64,000 bases of DNA from Candidatus Acutalibacter stercorigallinarum (lineage in GTDB: Bacteria > Bacillota > Clostridia > Oscillospirales > Acutalibacteraceae). This document shows, one piece after another, positions 8,137-17,708 of the stretch (position 1 is its first letter; each line of letters starts with the position of its first letter). Both the position numbers and the translations under genes were made by a program. The DNA is taken from contig DXIW01000021.1 in the NCBI GenBank assembly GCA_019112625.1, positions 24,345-88,344 of the forward strand, in the 5' to 3' direction. The notes beneath the pieces were generated by a model. That model was given only the letters and a program-made list of their open reading frames with translations, did not search any database and was not told where the DNA came from.

Positions 8137-10557
8137 TTAATGGAAGGGGTTGGCGCCGCTGGCCAGGGCCAGGCGGAGCACGTTCTTCGCGCCGCGCTGG
8201 AGCTCGCCCAGGGTGAGGCCGTTTTCCCTGGCGCAGGACTCCTCCGGGGCCGGGTCGGCGTCGGTGGCAGGGGGGAAGCCCTCTGAGGGCCGGGCGCCGG
8301 GCATGAGCACGTCCACCTGGGCCCGGATGCGGTAGGCGCTGTCCCATACGTCGGGGAAGTCCGGGTCCGGGCTGGGGCGCATCCACCAGTCGGTCATGAC
8401 GCAGCCCTCATAGCCCCACTCGCCCCGGAGGACGGTGGTGCACAGGTCGTAGTTGTAGTGGCTCCACACGCCGTTGACCTTGTTGTAGCTGGACATGATG
8501 GTGTGGGGGGCGGCCTCTTTCACACAGATCTCGAAGCCCTTCAGGTAGATCTCCCGCAGGGCCCGCTGGGAGACCCGGGAGTCGTTATAGTTGCGGTTGG
8601 TCTCCTGGTTGTTGCAGGCGAAGTGCTTGGGGCAGGCGGAGACGCCGCTCTTCTGCAGGCCCCGCACAAAGGCCGCGGCGGTCTTGCCGGTGACCAGGGG
8701 GTCCTCGGAGAAGTACTCGAAGTTGCGGCCGCACAGGGGGTTGCGGTGGATGTTCATGCCGGGGCCCAGGAGGATGTGGGTGCCCTTCTGCTTCATCTCC
8801 CGGCCCACGCACTGGTACAGGCGGCTCACCAGGTCCGGGTCCCAGGTGCAGGCCAGGGAGGTGCCGTTGGGCATGAGGGAGCAGTAGAACTGCAGCCGGA
8901 TGCCCGAGGGGCCGTCGGTGGTGATGACAGGGGGCACGCCCAGGTCCCGCAGGCGCTGGGTGACGCCCACCATGGCGCCGGCGTTGCCCTTGGCCCCCAG
9001 AGGGCTGTCCATGATCAGGTCGCCGCGGCTGAGAGCGGAGAGGTCCTCCACGGTCAGCTGGGCGATGAAGTCCTCCAGGGTGGCGGAACCCGCGGCCACC
9101 TCCTGGAAGGTGATGCCCCGGTCGCCGGTGTAGGGGATGGGCTGGGGCAGGTTCTGCACCACCCGGTCCTTGAGGGAGCGGGTGGGGGCGGGCAGGGGCT
9201 CAAAGGCCTTCTGGCCGTCCCGGTTGACCATGCGGTCAAAGCCGTGGGCGGGGTCGGGCGGGCAGACCTCCTGCAGGCGCTGGATCACCCGCAGCTCCGG
9301 CAGGGCAAAGCTGCCCACCTGGGGGGCCTGGCGCACGTTGGCCCCGGCGTAGACCTGGTACTCGCCGGCCTCCGCCACCCAGGCGGAGGGCCACCCGGTG
9401 ACGCCGCTGTCGTCGAAGCTGGCGGCGGCGTACAGGGGGAAGGCGATCTCCAGGGACTGGCTCTCGCCGGGCTGGAGCAGGCGGGTTTTTTCGAAGCCCA
9501 CCAGTACCCGGCTGGCCTTGCCCAGCTTGCCCTGGGGGGCCTGGACATAGACCTGGAGCACGTCCCGGCCGGGGCGGCTGCCGGTGTTTTTCACCTGGGC
9601 CCGCAGGATATAGGTATCCCCCTGGGCCTCTACCGAGGCGCCGGAGGTCTCGAACGTGGTGTAGGACAGGCCGTAGCCAAAGGGGAACTGCACCACATCG
9701 GGCTGGAAGGTCTCGAAGTAGCGGTAGCCCACAAAGATGTCCTCGGTGTAGTTGTTGTAGTCCTCCCCCAGGAAGTCCTTGGCGCTGGGGTAATCCTCGT
9801 AGCGGTAGGCGATGGTGTCGGTCAGGCGGCCGCAGGCGTCCACCTTGCCGGTGAGCACGTCCGCCGCGGCGTGGCCGCTCTCCATGCCGCCCTGCCACAC
9901 CAGCAGGGCGCTGTGGATGGAGTACTGCTCCAGCCAGGAGAGGTCCATGACGCTGCCGATGTCCAGCAGCACCACGGTCTTTTCAAAGGCGGCGGTCACC
10001 TGGGAGAGGAGCTTCCGCTCATCCTCGGTGAGGTAGTAGCTGCCGGGCTCCAGGGCGTTTTCCCGGGACTCGCCGGCCGCGCGGCCGATGACCAGCAGGG
10101 CGGTCCTGCACCGGGAGGCGGCGGCCTGCACCTGGCTGTCCTCCAGGGGCATCTCCTCAAAGTAGCGGGGCCAGTTGCCCCAGAAGCCCGGGTCGGGGAC
10201 GTTTTCCGCGCTCCACTTCGCGTAGAGGTTGGCCAGCTCCTGATCCACGGGCACCCCGGCGTCCCGGAGGCCGTCCATCAGGTTGACGGTATAGGGCGGG
10301 TTCACGTCGCCGCCGGAGCCGTAGCCCACGTAGAACCAATCCACCTGCACCCGGCCAAAGACGGCCACGGGCTCCTGGGTGGAGAGGGGCAGGGCGGCGT
10401 TGTCGTTTTTCAGCAGCACAGCGCCCTCGGCGCCGGCCAGGCGGCACAGGGCGGGTAGGCGGCTCTCCACCACCTTCTCGCCCCAGACCACCTTCCTGGT
10501 CTCCTGGGCAAGCTCGTCCAGTACGGGCTGGTCCTTTTTCTTCTCCTTCTCGTTCAA
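8137..10557 (-). CDS. Glycoside hydrolase family 3 (beta-glucosidase-like), permuted domain order
   Basis: TTG start with RBS AAAGGAGGAAGCTGCT; GH3 C-domain motifs (GAVLLKNDNAALPL) and FnIII-like domain precede the catalytic-domain motifs (VPPVITTDGPSGIR, KHFACNNQETNR, GCVMTDWW). Confidence 0.9.
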   Translation of the reverse strand: MNEKEKKKDQPVLDELAQETRKVVWGEKVVESRLPALCRLAGAEGAVLLKNDNAALPLSTQEPVAVFGRVQVDWFYVGYGSGGDVNPPYTVNLMDGLRDAGVPVDQELANLYAKWSAENVPDPGFWGNWPRYFEEMPLEDSQVQAAASRCRTALLVIGRAAGESRENALEPGSYYLTEDERKLLSQVTAAFEKTVVLLDIGSVMDLSWLEQYSIHSALLVWQGGMESGHAAADVLTGKVDACGRLTDTIAYRYEDYPSAKDFLGEDYNNYTEDIFVGYRYFETFQPDVVQFPFGYGLSYTTFETSGASVEAQGDTYILRAQVKNTGSRPGRDVLQVYVQAPQGKLGKASRVLVGFEKTRLLQPGESQSLEIAFPLYAAASFDDSGVTGWPSAWVAEAGEYQVYAGANVRQAPQVGSFALPELRVIQRLQEVCPPDPAHGFDRMVNRDGQKAFEPLPAPTRSLKDRVVQNLPQPIPYTGDRGITFQEVAAGSATLEDFIAQLTVEDLSALSRGDLIMDSPLGAKGNAGAMVGVTQRLRDLGVPPVITTDGPSGIRLQFYCSLMPNGTSLACTWDPDLVSRLYQCVGREMKQKGTHILLGPGMNIHRNPLCGRNFEYFSEDPLVTGKTAAAFVRGLQKSGVSACPKHFACNNQETNRNYNDSRVSQRALREIYLKGFEICVKEAAPHTIMSSYNKVNGVWSHYNYDLCTTVLRGEWGYEGCVMTDWWMRPSPDPDFPDVWDSAYRIRAQVDVLMPGARPSEGFPPATDADPAPEESCARENGLTLGELQRGAKNVLRLALASGANPFH

Positions 10558-10734
10558 AGCAGCTTCCTCCTTTATCCGTGGTGTGCTGGGTCTGGTTTTA
10601 TAATAAAGGATACCGCTGCCGCCGTCAAGGACTAAAATGTGCGAAGTGCAGCAATTTCTCAATAATCACGCAAAAAAACAATGCAATATGCGAAAATAGA
10701 ATTTTGCCGGGGAAGAAGGGGGGAGACATGGGAA

Positions 10735-10762
10735 AAGGCCGGGGGTCTCTCCCGGCCTTTTG
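10735..10762. terminator. Intrinsic terminator
   Basis: AAAAGGCCGGGGGTCTCTCCCGGCCTTTT. Confidence 0.75.
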
Positions 10763-10779
10763 CGCGCGGAATGGGCGGG

Positions 10780-11424
10780 CTATCCGCCCTGGCGGACCGC
10801 GATGGCCTTCCGCAGGGGGAACTCGCTGACGCAGAAAAGAAAGGTCTCCTCCTCCATCCGCTGGGCCAGGGCGGTGGGGGCGGCGCTGGCGTCCAGGGGC
10901 ATGGGGGTAAAGGGGATGGTGATGTCCACGGTGGAGTCGGGCCGCAGGCGGAAGCCCATCTCGCCGGTGAAATTCTCGTCCATCAACCCCCAGAGGGAAT
11001 AGTCCACGGGGATCTTCAACGCGCCGTGGTAGAGGGCGTAGTGGATCGCCATGAGGGCCCCTTCCTCGTTGCCGGTGTTGGAGACGGTGACGTGGAGCAG
11101 GTAGGTGTAGGGCGGGGCGGTGTACCCGCCGGTATAGCCGAAGTCCTCCGGGGAGGCCCCCAGGCTCTCCAAGAAGGGGCCGTACTCCACCAGCTCCGCG
11201 CTGTTTACGGTGATGGCGTAGCCGTCGGGGTTCTCCGCGGCGTCGGCGAAGAAGTTGCCGCCCAGCTCCACCGTCTCCCCCATGGGGTGGACCTCCACCG
11301 GCTGGTCCAGCTTGCGGCGGTTGGTCTGCACAGCACTGTACAGGCAGAGGGCGGCGAACAGGGCGGCCAGGAGGAGCACGGCGAAAAGGGCCGCCCGGGC
11401 GGGCAGGGAGCGCTGCGGTTTCAT
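10780..11424 (-). CDS. Exported/membrane-anchored protein of unknown function
   Basis: N-terminal TM/signal; ends next to the ABC gene (overlap with 11421). Confidence 0.7.
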   Translation of the reverse strand: MKPQRSLPARAALFAVLLLAALFAALCLYSAVQTNRRKLDQPVEVHPMGETVELGGNFFADAAENPDGYAITVNSAELVEYGPFLESLGASPEDFGYTGGYTAPPYTYLLHVTVSNTGNEEGALMAIHYALYHGALKIPVDYSLWGLMDENFTGEMGFRLRPDSTVDITIPFTPMPLDASAAPTALAQRMEEETFLFCVSEFPLRKAIAVRQGG

Positions 11425-12080
11425 GGGCAGGCACCGCCTTTCCCGGGGCGGGAGCCGGTCACCCGGCCGGCGGCCAGGGAGAAGATCTCTCCGGCCAGGT
11501 CCTCCAGCAGAGCGCCGTCGTGGCTGGCCAGCACCACCGTGGCCCCTCTGTCCCGCTCCTCCCGAAGGATGGCCTTTACCAGCTCCACGCCGCTCTCGTC
11601 CAGGGCGTTGGTGGGCTCGTCCAGCAGCAGGAGGCCGGGGCGCTCCAGGATGGCGGCGGCGATGCCCAGCCGCTGCTTCATCCCCAGGGAGTACTTCCGG
11701 TACTTTTTGCCCTGGGCGTCCTGAAGGCCCACCCGGGCCAGGGCGGTCTCGATGTCCCGGGGCCCGGCGGTCCCTTTTACGGCGGCCAGCAGCCGGAGGT
11801 TGTCATAGCCGGTGTAGGAGGGGAGGAAGGCGGGGGCTTCCAGCAGGACCCCGAGAGAAGGGGGGAAGGCCGCGTCTTTCCCCAGGACGGCGCCGTCCAC
11901 CACCACACAGCCCTCGGTGGGGTAGATGAGGCCGGCGATGAGGCGCAGCAGCATGGTCTTGCCGGAGCCGTTGACGCCCTGGAGGCCGGTGATCTGGCCT
12001 GTGGGGAACCGGCAGCTGACATGGTCGATGACGGCGGCGCCCCCGATGACCTTCGTCACCTGGTCGAACACGATGGACAT
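11421..12080 (-). CDS. ABC transporter ATP-binding protein (BcrA/lantibiotic-immunity type)
   Basis: Walker A GVNGSGKT, signature YSLGMKQRLGIA, Walker B LLLLDEPTNALD; ATG at 12080. Confidence 0.92.
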   Translation of the reverse strand: MSIVFDQVTKVIGGAAVIDHVSCRFPTGQITGLQGVNGSGKTMLLRLIAGLIYPTEGCVVVDGAVLGKDAAFPPSLGVLLEAPAFLPSYTGYDNLRLLAAVKGTAGPRDIETALARVGLQDAQGKKYRKYSLGMKQRLGIAAAILERPGLLLLDEPTNALDESGVELVKAILREERDRGATVVLASHDGALLEDLAGEIFSLAAGRVTGSRPGKGGACP

Positions 12081-12082
12081 GG

Positions 12083-12907
12083 TCAGTCCTCCTTTTGTAG
12101 GATGTCTGTCTTGCGGAAGAGGGCGGCCCCCAGGGCGGCGCTCAGGACCATGAGGGCGGCGGTGAGCAGCAGGCCGGCCCCCAGGGACACCCCGTGCTCC
12201 ATGACTTTGCTGCTGCGCAGGGCCATGGCGTAATTCCCCAGAAGCAGCGGGGAGGGGCAGTAGGCCGAAACAATCATCACCACAATGGACACCACATAGC
12301 TGAGGGTGGGACGGAGGATGAGGCAGAGAAGCATTTGCACCAGGCTGAGGGACAGGGTCACCAGCAGGGGCAGCAGGGTGAGCTCCAAGGCCATGTCCCA
12401 GGGGGAGCCGGCGGCCTGCGGAAGCCCCGCCGCCAGCAGCCCCGGCAGGGCGGGGGAGACCGTCAGGGTCCAGGCGGCGCCCCGCAGGCTGGCCCACAGG
12501 AACACCGCGGCCCAGGCGATGAGGTAAAAGAGCACCACCGCCGCGGCGTTCCAAAGGCACTTGGAGAGCCACCAGGCCGTCCTGTTCCCGGCGCGCAGAA
12601 GCAGCTGCTGGCCCAGGCCCCCCAAGTCGCCGCGCAGGTAGGGCAGGGTGAAGAACAGAATGCCCAGGTGGAGGAGGAGCCACAGGAAGGGCGCCTGGAA
12701 CAGGCCCCGGGGAGGCTCCATCCCGCCGAAGAGGCACAGCAGGTAGTCGCCCCAGGTGCCGGTGCCCAGCTCCAGGGCCCGGAGCCGGACGGAGCACTCC
12801 AGGGAAGCCAGGGTGAGGAAGGCCGCCCAGACCAGGTATTTGGCCCACATGCCCCGCCGCCACAGGCCCACGGTCAGGTCGAACCGGAGGAGGCTAGAGG
12901 CTTTCAT
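12083..12907 (-). CDS. ABC-2 type membrane permease
   Basis: Six-TM-like hydrophobic pattern; operon context. Confidence 0.75.
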   Translation of the reverse strand: MKASSLLRFDLTVGLWRRGMWAKYLVWAAFLTLASLECSVRLRALELGTGTWGDYLLCLFGGMEPPRGLFQAPFLWLLLHLGILFFTLPYLRGDLGGLGQQLLLRAGNRTAWWLSKCLWNAAAVVLFYLIAWAAVFLWASLRGAAWTLTVSPALPGLLAAGLPQAAGSPWDMALELTLLPLLVTLSLSLVQMLLCLILRPTLSYVVSIVVMIVSAYCPSPLLLGNYAMALRSSKVMEHGVSLGAGLLLTAALMVLSAALGAALFRKTDILQKED

Positions 12908-13781
12908 GGCGCACCCCCCGGAAGCAGACGGTGAGCAGGACGAAGGCCAGCAGCAGGGCGGTCACCAGGGCCACCGCCCAGCCCATGACCTGGTAGTGGG
13001 GGACCTGGGGGTGGAGAAAGTAGGAGGGCACCCACTCCACCGGCGCGGCGGCGGCCCAGGCGGTGTACAGGGCGTTCTCGCCGTAGCCCGCCGCCAACGT
13101 CAGCAGGAAGGGGACGAACACCACCGCCAGCACGCTGGGGACGTAAAATCCCACCGCGAAGCTGAGCAGGGCAAAGACCCCGCCGTAGAACACGTCCAGC
13201 ACAGCGTAGAGAAGCACGTACAGCCCCGGGGCGGTGAAGTACAGGTCAGCCCAGAGGTTGCCGAAATAGATGTGGTTGTAAAAGTTGTAGCCCGCGAAGG
13301 GGGTGACCAGGGGCACCTTCGCCAGCACCAGCAGCAGGTTGACCCCCAGGCTGACTGCCACCGCCCCGGCCCCGGAGAGGAACACGGCCAGGGCCTTGCC
13401 CGCCAGGTACGTTTTCTTGTCCACCCGGGTGTAGATGTTTTTCAGGTAGCCGCTTTTGCGCTCGGTACAGTAGGACCAGCTGAAGGGTAGGGCCGCCCCC
13501 ACAGGCAGCAGCGCGTAGAACAGGGCGGCGGCCAGGGAGAGGTCGTCCCCGCCCACCCAGGAGTTGTAAAAGGTGAACAGGGGCAGGTCCGGGTTGTGGG
13601 CGAGCTGGCCGTCCACCTGGTTGGCCAGGACCTGGCCGGGGTTGTAGGAGGCCCGGACCTCAATCATATAGACGGCACTGAGGACGGAAAACAGGAGCAG
13701 CAGGGCCGTGCCCAGCAGGAAAGCCTTGGAGCAGAAGGCCTTCCTGCACTCGGCCCCCGCCACCCGGAAGAAGGTTTTCAT
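12894..13781 (-). CDS. ABC-2 type membrane permease
   Basis: Multiple TM segments; overlaps the next permease. Confidence 0.75.
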   Translation of the reverse strand: MKTFFRVAGAECRKAFCSKAFLLGTALLLLFSVLSAVYMIEVRASYNPGQVLANQVDGQLAHNPDLPLFTFYNSWVGGDDLSLAAALFYALLPVGAALPFSWSYCTERKSGYLKNIYTRVDKKTYLAGKALAVFLSGAGAVAVSLGVNLLLVLAKVPLVTPFAGYNFYNHIYFGNLWADLYFTAPGLYVLLYAVLDVFYGGVFALLSFAVGFYVPSVLAVVFVPFLLTLAAGYGENALYTAWAAAAPVEWVPSYFLHPQVPHYQVMGWAVALVTALLLAFVLLTVCFRGVRHESL

Positions 13782-13782
13782 C

Positions 13783-14598
13783 TCAGCCCTCCTGTTCCGG
13801 GAAGAGGGCGAACAGCTTGCGGGTGGTGTCGCCGCTCATCTCCTGCTCCAGGGAGGGGGCCTCGTTGACCTCCAGGTAGACGTTTCCCCCCTCCACATAG
13901 GAGGGGCCGCAGAACAGCCCCAGCTGGAAGGTGACCGGTTCCCCCTCCTGGATGCGGTAGGCGAAGAAGTCGTGGCCCTTGTCCAGGTCCGGGTCGTCCT
14001 CCTGGGGGCGCAGGCTGAAATAGGTGGCGGCCGGGTACATCTCCTCCTCCATCTGCTGTGTCATTCGGTCCTGGAGGGCCACGCCGGAAAGCTCGCCGGC
14101 GTCGGCGATGATCGCCGCATCGCTCCCCGCCGGGGCGGTGTAGGAGGCCTCCAGCTCCACCAGCACGAAGGACATGTTCTCCAGGATCGCCTGGTCCTCG
14201 ATCTGACAGCCGTACAGGTCCACCCCGGATTCGTAGATGGAGCCGAAGGCTTCCGCGCCCTTCAGGGTGTAGGTGAGGCCCTGGGTGCCCCGCTCGATGG
14301 GGAGGTCCGCAAATTCCGGGTCATCGTAGTGCACGGTGTACACCCGGTAGGCGGAGAAGGACCCGCCCGGGCCCTTGATCTCCATGTCGTCCTCGGGGGC
14401 GGGGGGCACCACCACGTAGGGCCGCCCCTCGTCGGTGTAGCCGTCGATGCCGTCGTCCTCCGGGTCCGCGGCCTGCTGGACGGCCTGCTGGGCCTGTTGA
14501 ACGGTCTGCTGAATCTGTTCGTCCAGGGCTTTGTAGGAGCAGCCGGTGCAGAGGAGCATCGCGCCGGCGGCCAGCGCCAGGATGGGGCGTGATTTCAT
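13783..14598 (-). CDS. Putative lipoprotein of unknown function
   Basis: MKSRPILALAAGAMLLCTGCS lipobox; RBS GGAGG 9-10 nt upstream of ATG. Confidence 0.75.
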   Translation of the reverse strand: MKSRPILALAAGAMLLCTGCSYKALDEQIQQTVQQAQQAVQQAADPEDDGIDGYTDEGRPYVVVPPAPEDDMEIKGPGGSFSAYRVYTVHYDDPEFADLPIERGTQGLTYTLKGAEAFGSIYESGVDLYGCQIEDQAILENMSFVLVELEASYTAPAGSDAAIIADAGELSGVALQDRMTQQMEEEMYPAATYFSLRPQEDDPDLDKGHDFFAYRIQEGEPVTFQLGLFCGPSYVEGGNVYLEVNEAPSLEQEMSGDTTRKLFALFPEQEG

Positions 14599-14703
14599 GG
14601 CAGTCAACCTCCTTTTTTTATTAGACGGAGGACGGGGACGGAAGGTAAGGCCCGGGGAAAATTTGTTTGCGGGATGGCGTGGGCGGCGGGAGGAAACTGC
14701 TTA

Positions 14704-14732
14704 TTGCCAAACCTGCCCCGCCCAGGTATAAT
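14704..14732 (+). promoter_or_regulatory. SigA-type promoter for the TetR gene
   Basis: TTGCCA-17 nt-TATAAT. Confidence 0.7.
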
Positions 14733-14733
14733 A

Positions 14734-14754
14734 CTCCAAAAGAACATTTTGGAG
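14734..14754 (+). promoter_or_regulatory. Candidate TetR operator
   Basis: Perfect inverted repeat CTCCAAAA-gaaca-TTTTGGAG just downstream of the -10. Confidence 0.6.
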
Positions 14755-14777
14755 AGGCGGGAGGAGACGCTGTGCCC

Positions 14778-15320
14778 ATGGACATGAAAGGGGTCATCGC
14801 CCAGGCGGCCATGACGCTGCTGCTGGAAAAGCATGTGAAAAAGCTGACGGTAAAGGACATCGTGGAGGAGTGCCACATCACCCGGCAGACCTTTTACTAC
14901 CACTTCGCCGACATCCCGGAGATGTTCCGGTGGATCTTGGAGCAGCAGGGCCAGCGGGTCCTGCTGGAGGCCAAGGCCCAGGAGGGCGGCAGGGAGGGCC
15001 TGCGCAGCATGTTCGTCATGGCGCTGGAGGCCATGCCCTACCTGCGCCGAGCGGAGCGCACCGCCTACGGCCGGGAGCTGCAGCAGCTGGTGGCCCAGTC
15101 CATCGAAAACATATTTGAGAAGGTCATCGAGGAGCGGGGGCTCTACGCCCAGTGCAGCCGCCCGGAGGTAAAGCTCATCGTCCGGTACCACGTGGGGGCT
15201 ATCCTGGGGCTGTTCCAGACCTGGACCGACGAGGACACCCAGCACCTGGACGACATCGTGGCCACCGTGTTCCAGCTGATGACCGAGGGCATCCCGCCAA
15301 AAGGGGAGACAAAGGAATAA
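14778..15320 (+). CDS. TetR/AcrR family transcriptional regulator
   Basis: HTH LTVKDIVEECHITRQTFYYHFADI. Confidence 0.9.
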   Translation: MDMKGVIAQAAMTLLLEKHVKKLTVKDIVEECHITRQTFYYHFADIPEMFRWILEQQGQRVLLEAKAQEGGREGLRSMFVMALEAMPYLRRAERTAYGRELQQLVAQSIENIFEKVIEERGLYAQCSRPEVKLIVRYHVGAILGLFQTWTDEDTQHLDDIVATVFQLMTEGIPPKGETKE

Positions 15321-15335
15321 GATCGATTGACAGTT

Positions 15336-15370
15336 TTGCCGGCGTGTCAGGTTTTTTGACACGCCGGCTT
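15336..15370 (+). terminator. Intrinsic terminator
   Basis: GCCGGCGTGTCA ggtttttt(g) ACACGCCGGC followed by TTTT. Confidence 0.8.
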
Positions 15371-15462
15371 TTGTGTCTGGACACAACGCGAAAACTGCAC
15401 ATGGACGGCTTCCCCCTTTGGAGGTACCATAGGGGCAGAATCAAAAGAAAGGGGAGAGCCGG

Positions 15463-15885
15463 ATGTCCCATGAGATTATGAGCGTAAAGCTGTGCGAGCT
15501 GGACGAGCGGATTGCAAGGCTTCACAGCCGGGTGCGGCTGACGGAGACCACGGACACCGCCGCCCTGCGCCGGGAAGTGAAATCCCTGGAGCGCCAGTGC
15601 GCGGAGACAGCCATGACACTGCGTCAGAAGCTGGGCTACACCAAAGGCACCATCGCTGGAGAGCTTTGTGAGACCTACGAAACCGCGGAAAACCGAATGG
15701 ACGGGATGCGGCGGCGCCTGGCGGGCATCATCGCCCGCAGCGAGGCCCCGGCGGAGGAGGAGACCCTGTTGGCGGAATACGCTCTGGACTTCGCCCTGCT
15801 GGCCGCCGACCGGGCGCTGCTGCTTTCCATGAAGGCCATCTGCGCCCAGCGGGACGCGGAACGAGAGGAGAGAAAACTGTCATGA
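15463..15885 (+). CDS. Small helical/coiled-coil protein, unknown function
   Basis: RBS AAGGGGAGAG; ATGA overlap with ftsH-like gene; charged helical composition. Confidence 0.7.
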   Translation: MSHEIMSVKLCELDERIARLHSRVRLTETTDTAALRREVKSLERQCAETAMTLRQKLGYTKGTIAGELCETYETAENRMDGMRRRLAGIIARSEAPAEEETLLAEYALDFALLAADRALLLSMKAICAQRDAEREERKLS

Positions 15886-17708
15886 AAGAGATAAAATCCA
15901 CGAAAAAACCCCTCATCTACTACGGGCTCATCGTGCTGGCGGTGCTGCTGCTGTTCAACATGCTCATCACGCCCATGATCGCCCAGCGCCAGGTGGTGGA
16001 GGTGGACTACGGCACCTTCGTCCAGATGGCGGAGGAGAAAAACCTGGGCCTGGTAGAGGTGGACGAGACCGAGAACCAGGTGGTGTTTACCGACAAGGAC
16101 AACACCACCGTCTACAAGGCGGGGATGATCCCCGACCCGGACCTGGCGCAGCTGCTGAAGGACTCCGGGGCCGCCTATTCCGGGCAGATTCTGGAGCAGG
16201 TGAACCCCCTCATCAGCTTCCTCATCAGCTGGGTGCTGCCCATCGCCCTGTTTGCCGCGTTGGGCTATTACATGAACAAAAAGCTGATGCAGCGGGCCGG
16301 GGGCCCCAACGCCATGCGTTTTGGCAAGGCCAACGCCAAGGTGTACGTCCAGTCCACCAAGGGCATCAAATTCGCCGACGTGGCCGGGGAGGACGAGGCC
16401 AAGGAGAGCCTGGCGGAGATCGTGGACTACCTCCACGACCCAAAAAAGTACACCGAGGCGGGCGCCGCCATGCCCAAGGGCATTTTGCTGGTGGGCCCTC
16501 CCGGTACCGGCAAGACCATGCTGGCCAAGGCCGTGGCCGGGGAGTCCGGCGTTCCCTTCTTCTCCATGTCCGGCTCGGAATTTGTGGAGATGTTCGTGGG
16601 CATGGGGGCCAGTAAGGTCCGGGACCTGTTCCAGCAGGCCAAGGAGAAGGCCCCCTGCATTGTGTTCATCGATGAGATCGACGCCATCGGCCAGAAGCGC
16701 AACAGCGGCAACTTGGGCGGCAACGATGAGCGGGAGCAGACCCTGAACCAGCTCCTCACGGAGATGGACGGCTTTGAGGAGAACACCGGTGTCATCATTC
16801 TGGCGGCCACCAACCGCCCGGAGAGTCTGGACCCCGCCCTCACCCGTCCCGGCCGGTTCGACCGGCGGGTGCCGGTGGAGCTCCCTGATTTGCAGGGCCG
16901 GGAGGCCATTTTGAAGGTCCACGCCAAGAAGATCCATGTGGCCCCGGACGTGGACTTCCACACCATCGCCCGGATGGCGGCGGGGGCTTCCGGCGCGGAG
17001 CTGGCCAACATCATCAACGAGGCCGCCCTGCGGGCGGTGCGCAACCACCGGAAGGTGGTCACCCAGGCGGATTTGGAGGAGAGCATCGAGACGGTCATCG
17101 CCGGGTACCAGAAGAAGAATGCCGTCCTCTCCGACAAGGAGAAGCTCATCGTCTCCTACCATGAGATCGGCCACGCATTGGTGGCGGCCAAACAGTCCCA
17201 CTCCGCCCCGGTGCAGAAGATCACCATCATCCCCCGCACCAGCGGCGCTTTGGGCTACACCATGCAGGTGGACGCCGGAGAGAAGAACCTGCTCTCCAAA
17301 GAGGAACTGGAAAACAAGCTCGCCACCCTCACCGGCGGCCGGGCTGCAGAGGAAGTGGTGTTCGGCTCCGTTACCACCGGGGCCAGTAACGACATCGAGC
17401 AGGCCACCAAGCTGGCCCGGGCCATGATCACCCGCTACGGCATGAGCACGGACTTCGACATGGTGGCGTTGGAGACGGTGCAGAACCAGTACCTGGGCGG
17501 GGACACGTCCTTGGCCTGCTCCGCCGAGACCGCCGCGAAGATCGACCAGCAGGTGGTGGAGCTGGTGAAGTCCCAGCACGCCAAGGCAAAGCAGATTTTG
17601 ACGGAGAACAGCGCGAAGCTCCACGAGCTGGCGAAATACCTCTACGAGAAAGAGACCATCACCGGCCAGGAGTTTATGGACATTCTGGAAGGGGGCGGCG
17701 CAGCATGA
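15882..17708 (+). CDS. ftsH: ATP-dependent zinc metalloprotease FtsH
   Basis: Two N-terminal TMs, Walker A GPPGTGKT, Walker B CIVFIDEIDAIG, SRH, HEIGH, GASNDIEQAT. Confidence 0.95.
   Translation: MKEIKSTKKPLIYYGLIVLAVLLLFNMLITPMIAQRQVVEVDYGTFVQMAEEKNLGLVEVDETENQVVFTDKDNTTVYKAGMIPDPDLAQLLKDSGAAYSGQILEQVNPLISFLISWVLPIALFAALGYYMNKKLMQRAGGPNAMRFGKANAKVYVQSTKGIKFADVAGEDEAKESLAEIVDYLHDPKKYTEAGAAMPKGILLVGPPGTGKTMLAKAVAGESGVPFFSMSGSEFVEMFVGMGASKVRDLFQQAKEKAPCIVFIDEIDAIGQKRNSGNLGGNDEREQTLNQLLTEMDGFEENTGVIILAATNRPESLDPALTRPGRFDRRVPVELPDLQGREAILKVHAKKIHVAPDVDFHTIARMAAGASGAELANIINEAALRAVRNHRKVVTQADLEESIETVIAGYQKKNAVLSDKEKLIVSYHEIGHALVAAKQSHSAPVQKITIIPRTSGALGYTMQVDAGEKNLLSKEELENKLATLTGGRAAEEVVFGSVTTGASNDIEQATKLARAMITRYGMSTDFDMVALETVQNQYLGGDTSLACSAETAAKIDQQVVELVKSQHAKAKQILTENSAKLHELAKYLYEKETITGQEFMDILEGGGAA

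Noticed and set aside
8458-10458. 666 aa ORF antisense to GH3
   Set aside because: Shadow ORF from high GC3; Ala/Gly/His/Val-rich with no motifs.
15675-17624. 649 aa ORF antisense to FtsH
   Set aside because: Shadow ORF; FtsH on the other strand has all catalytic motifs.
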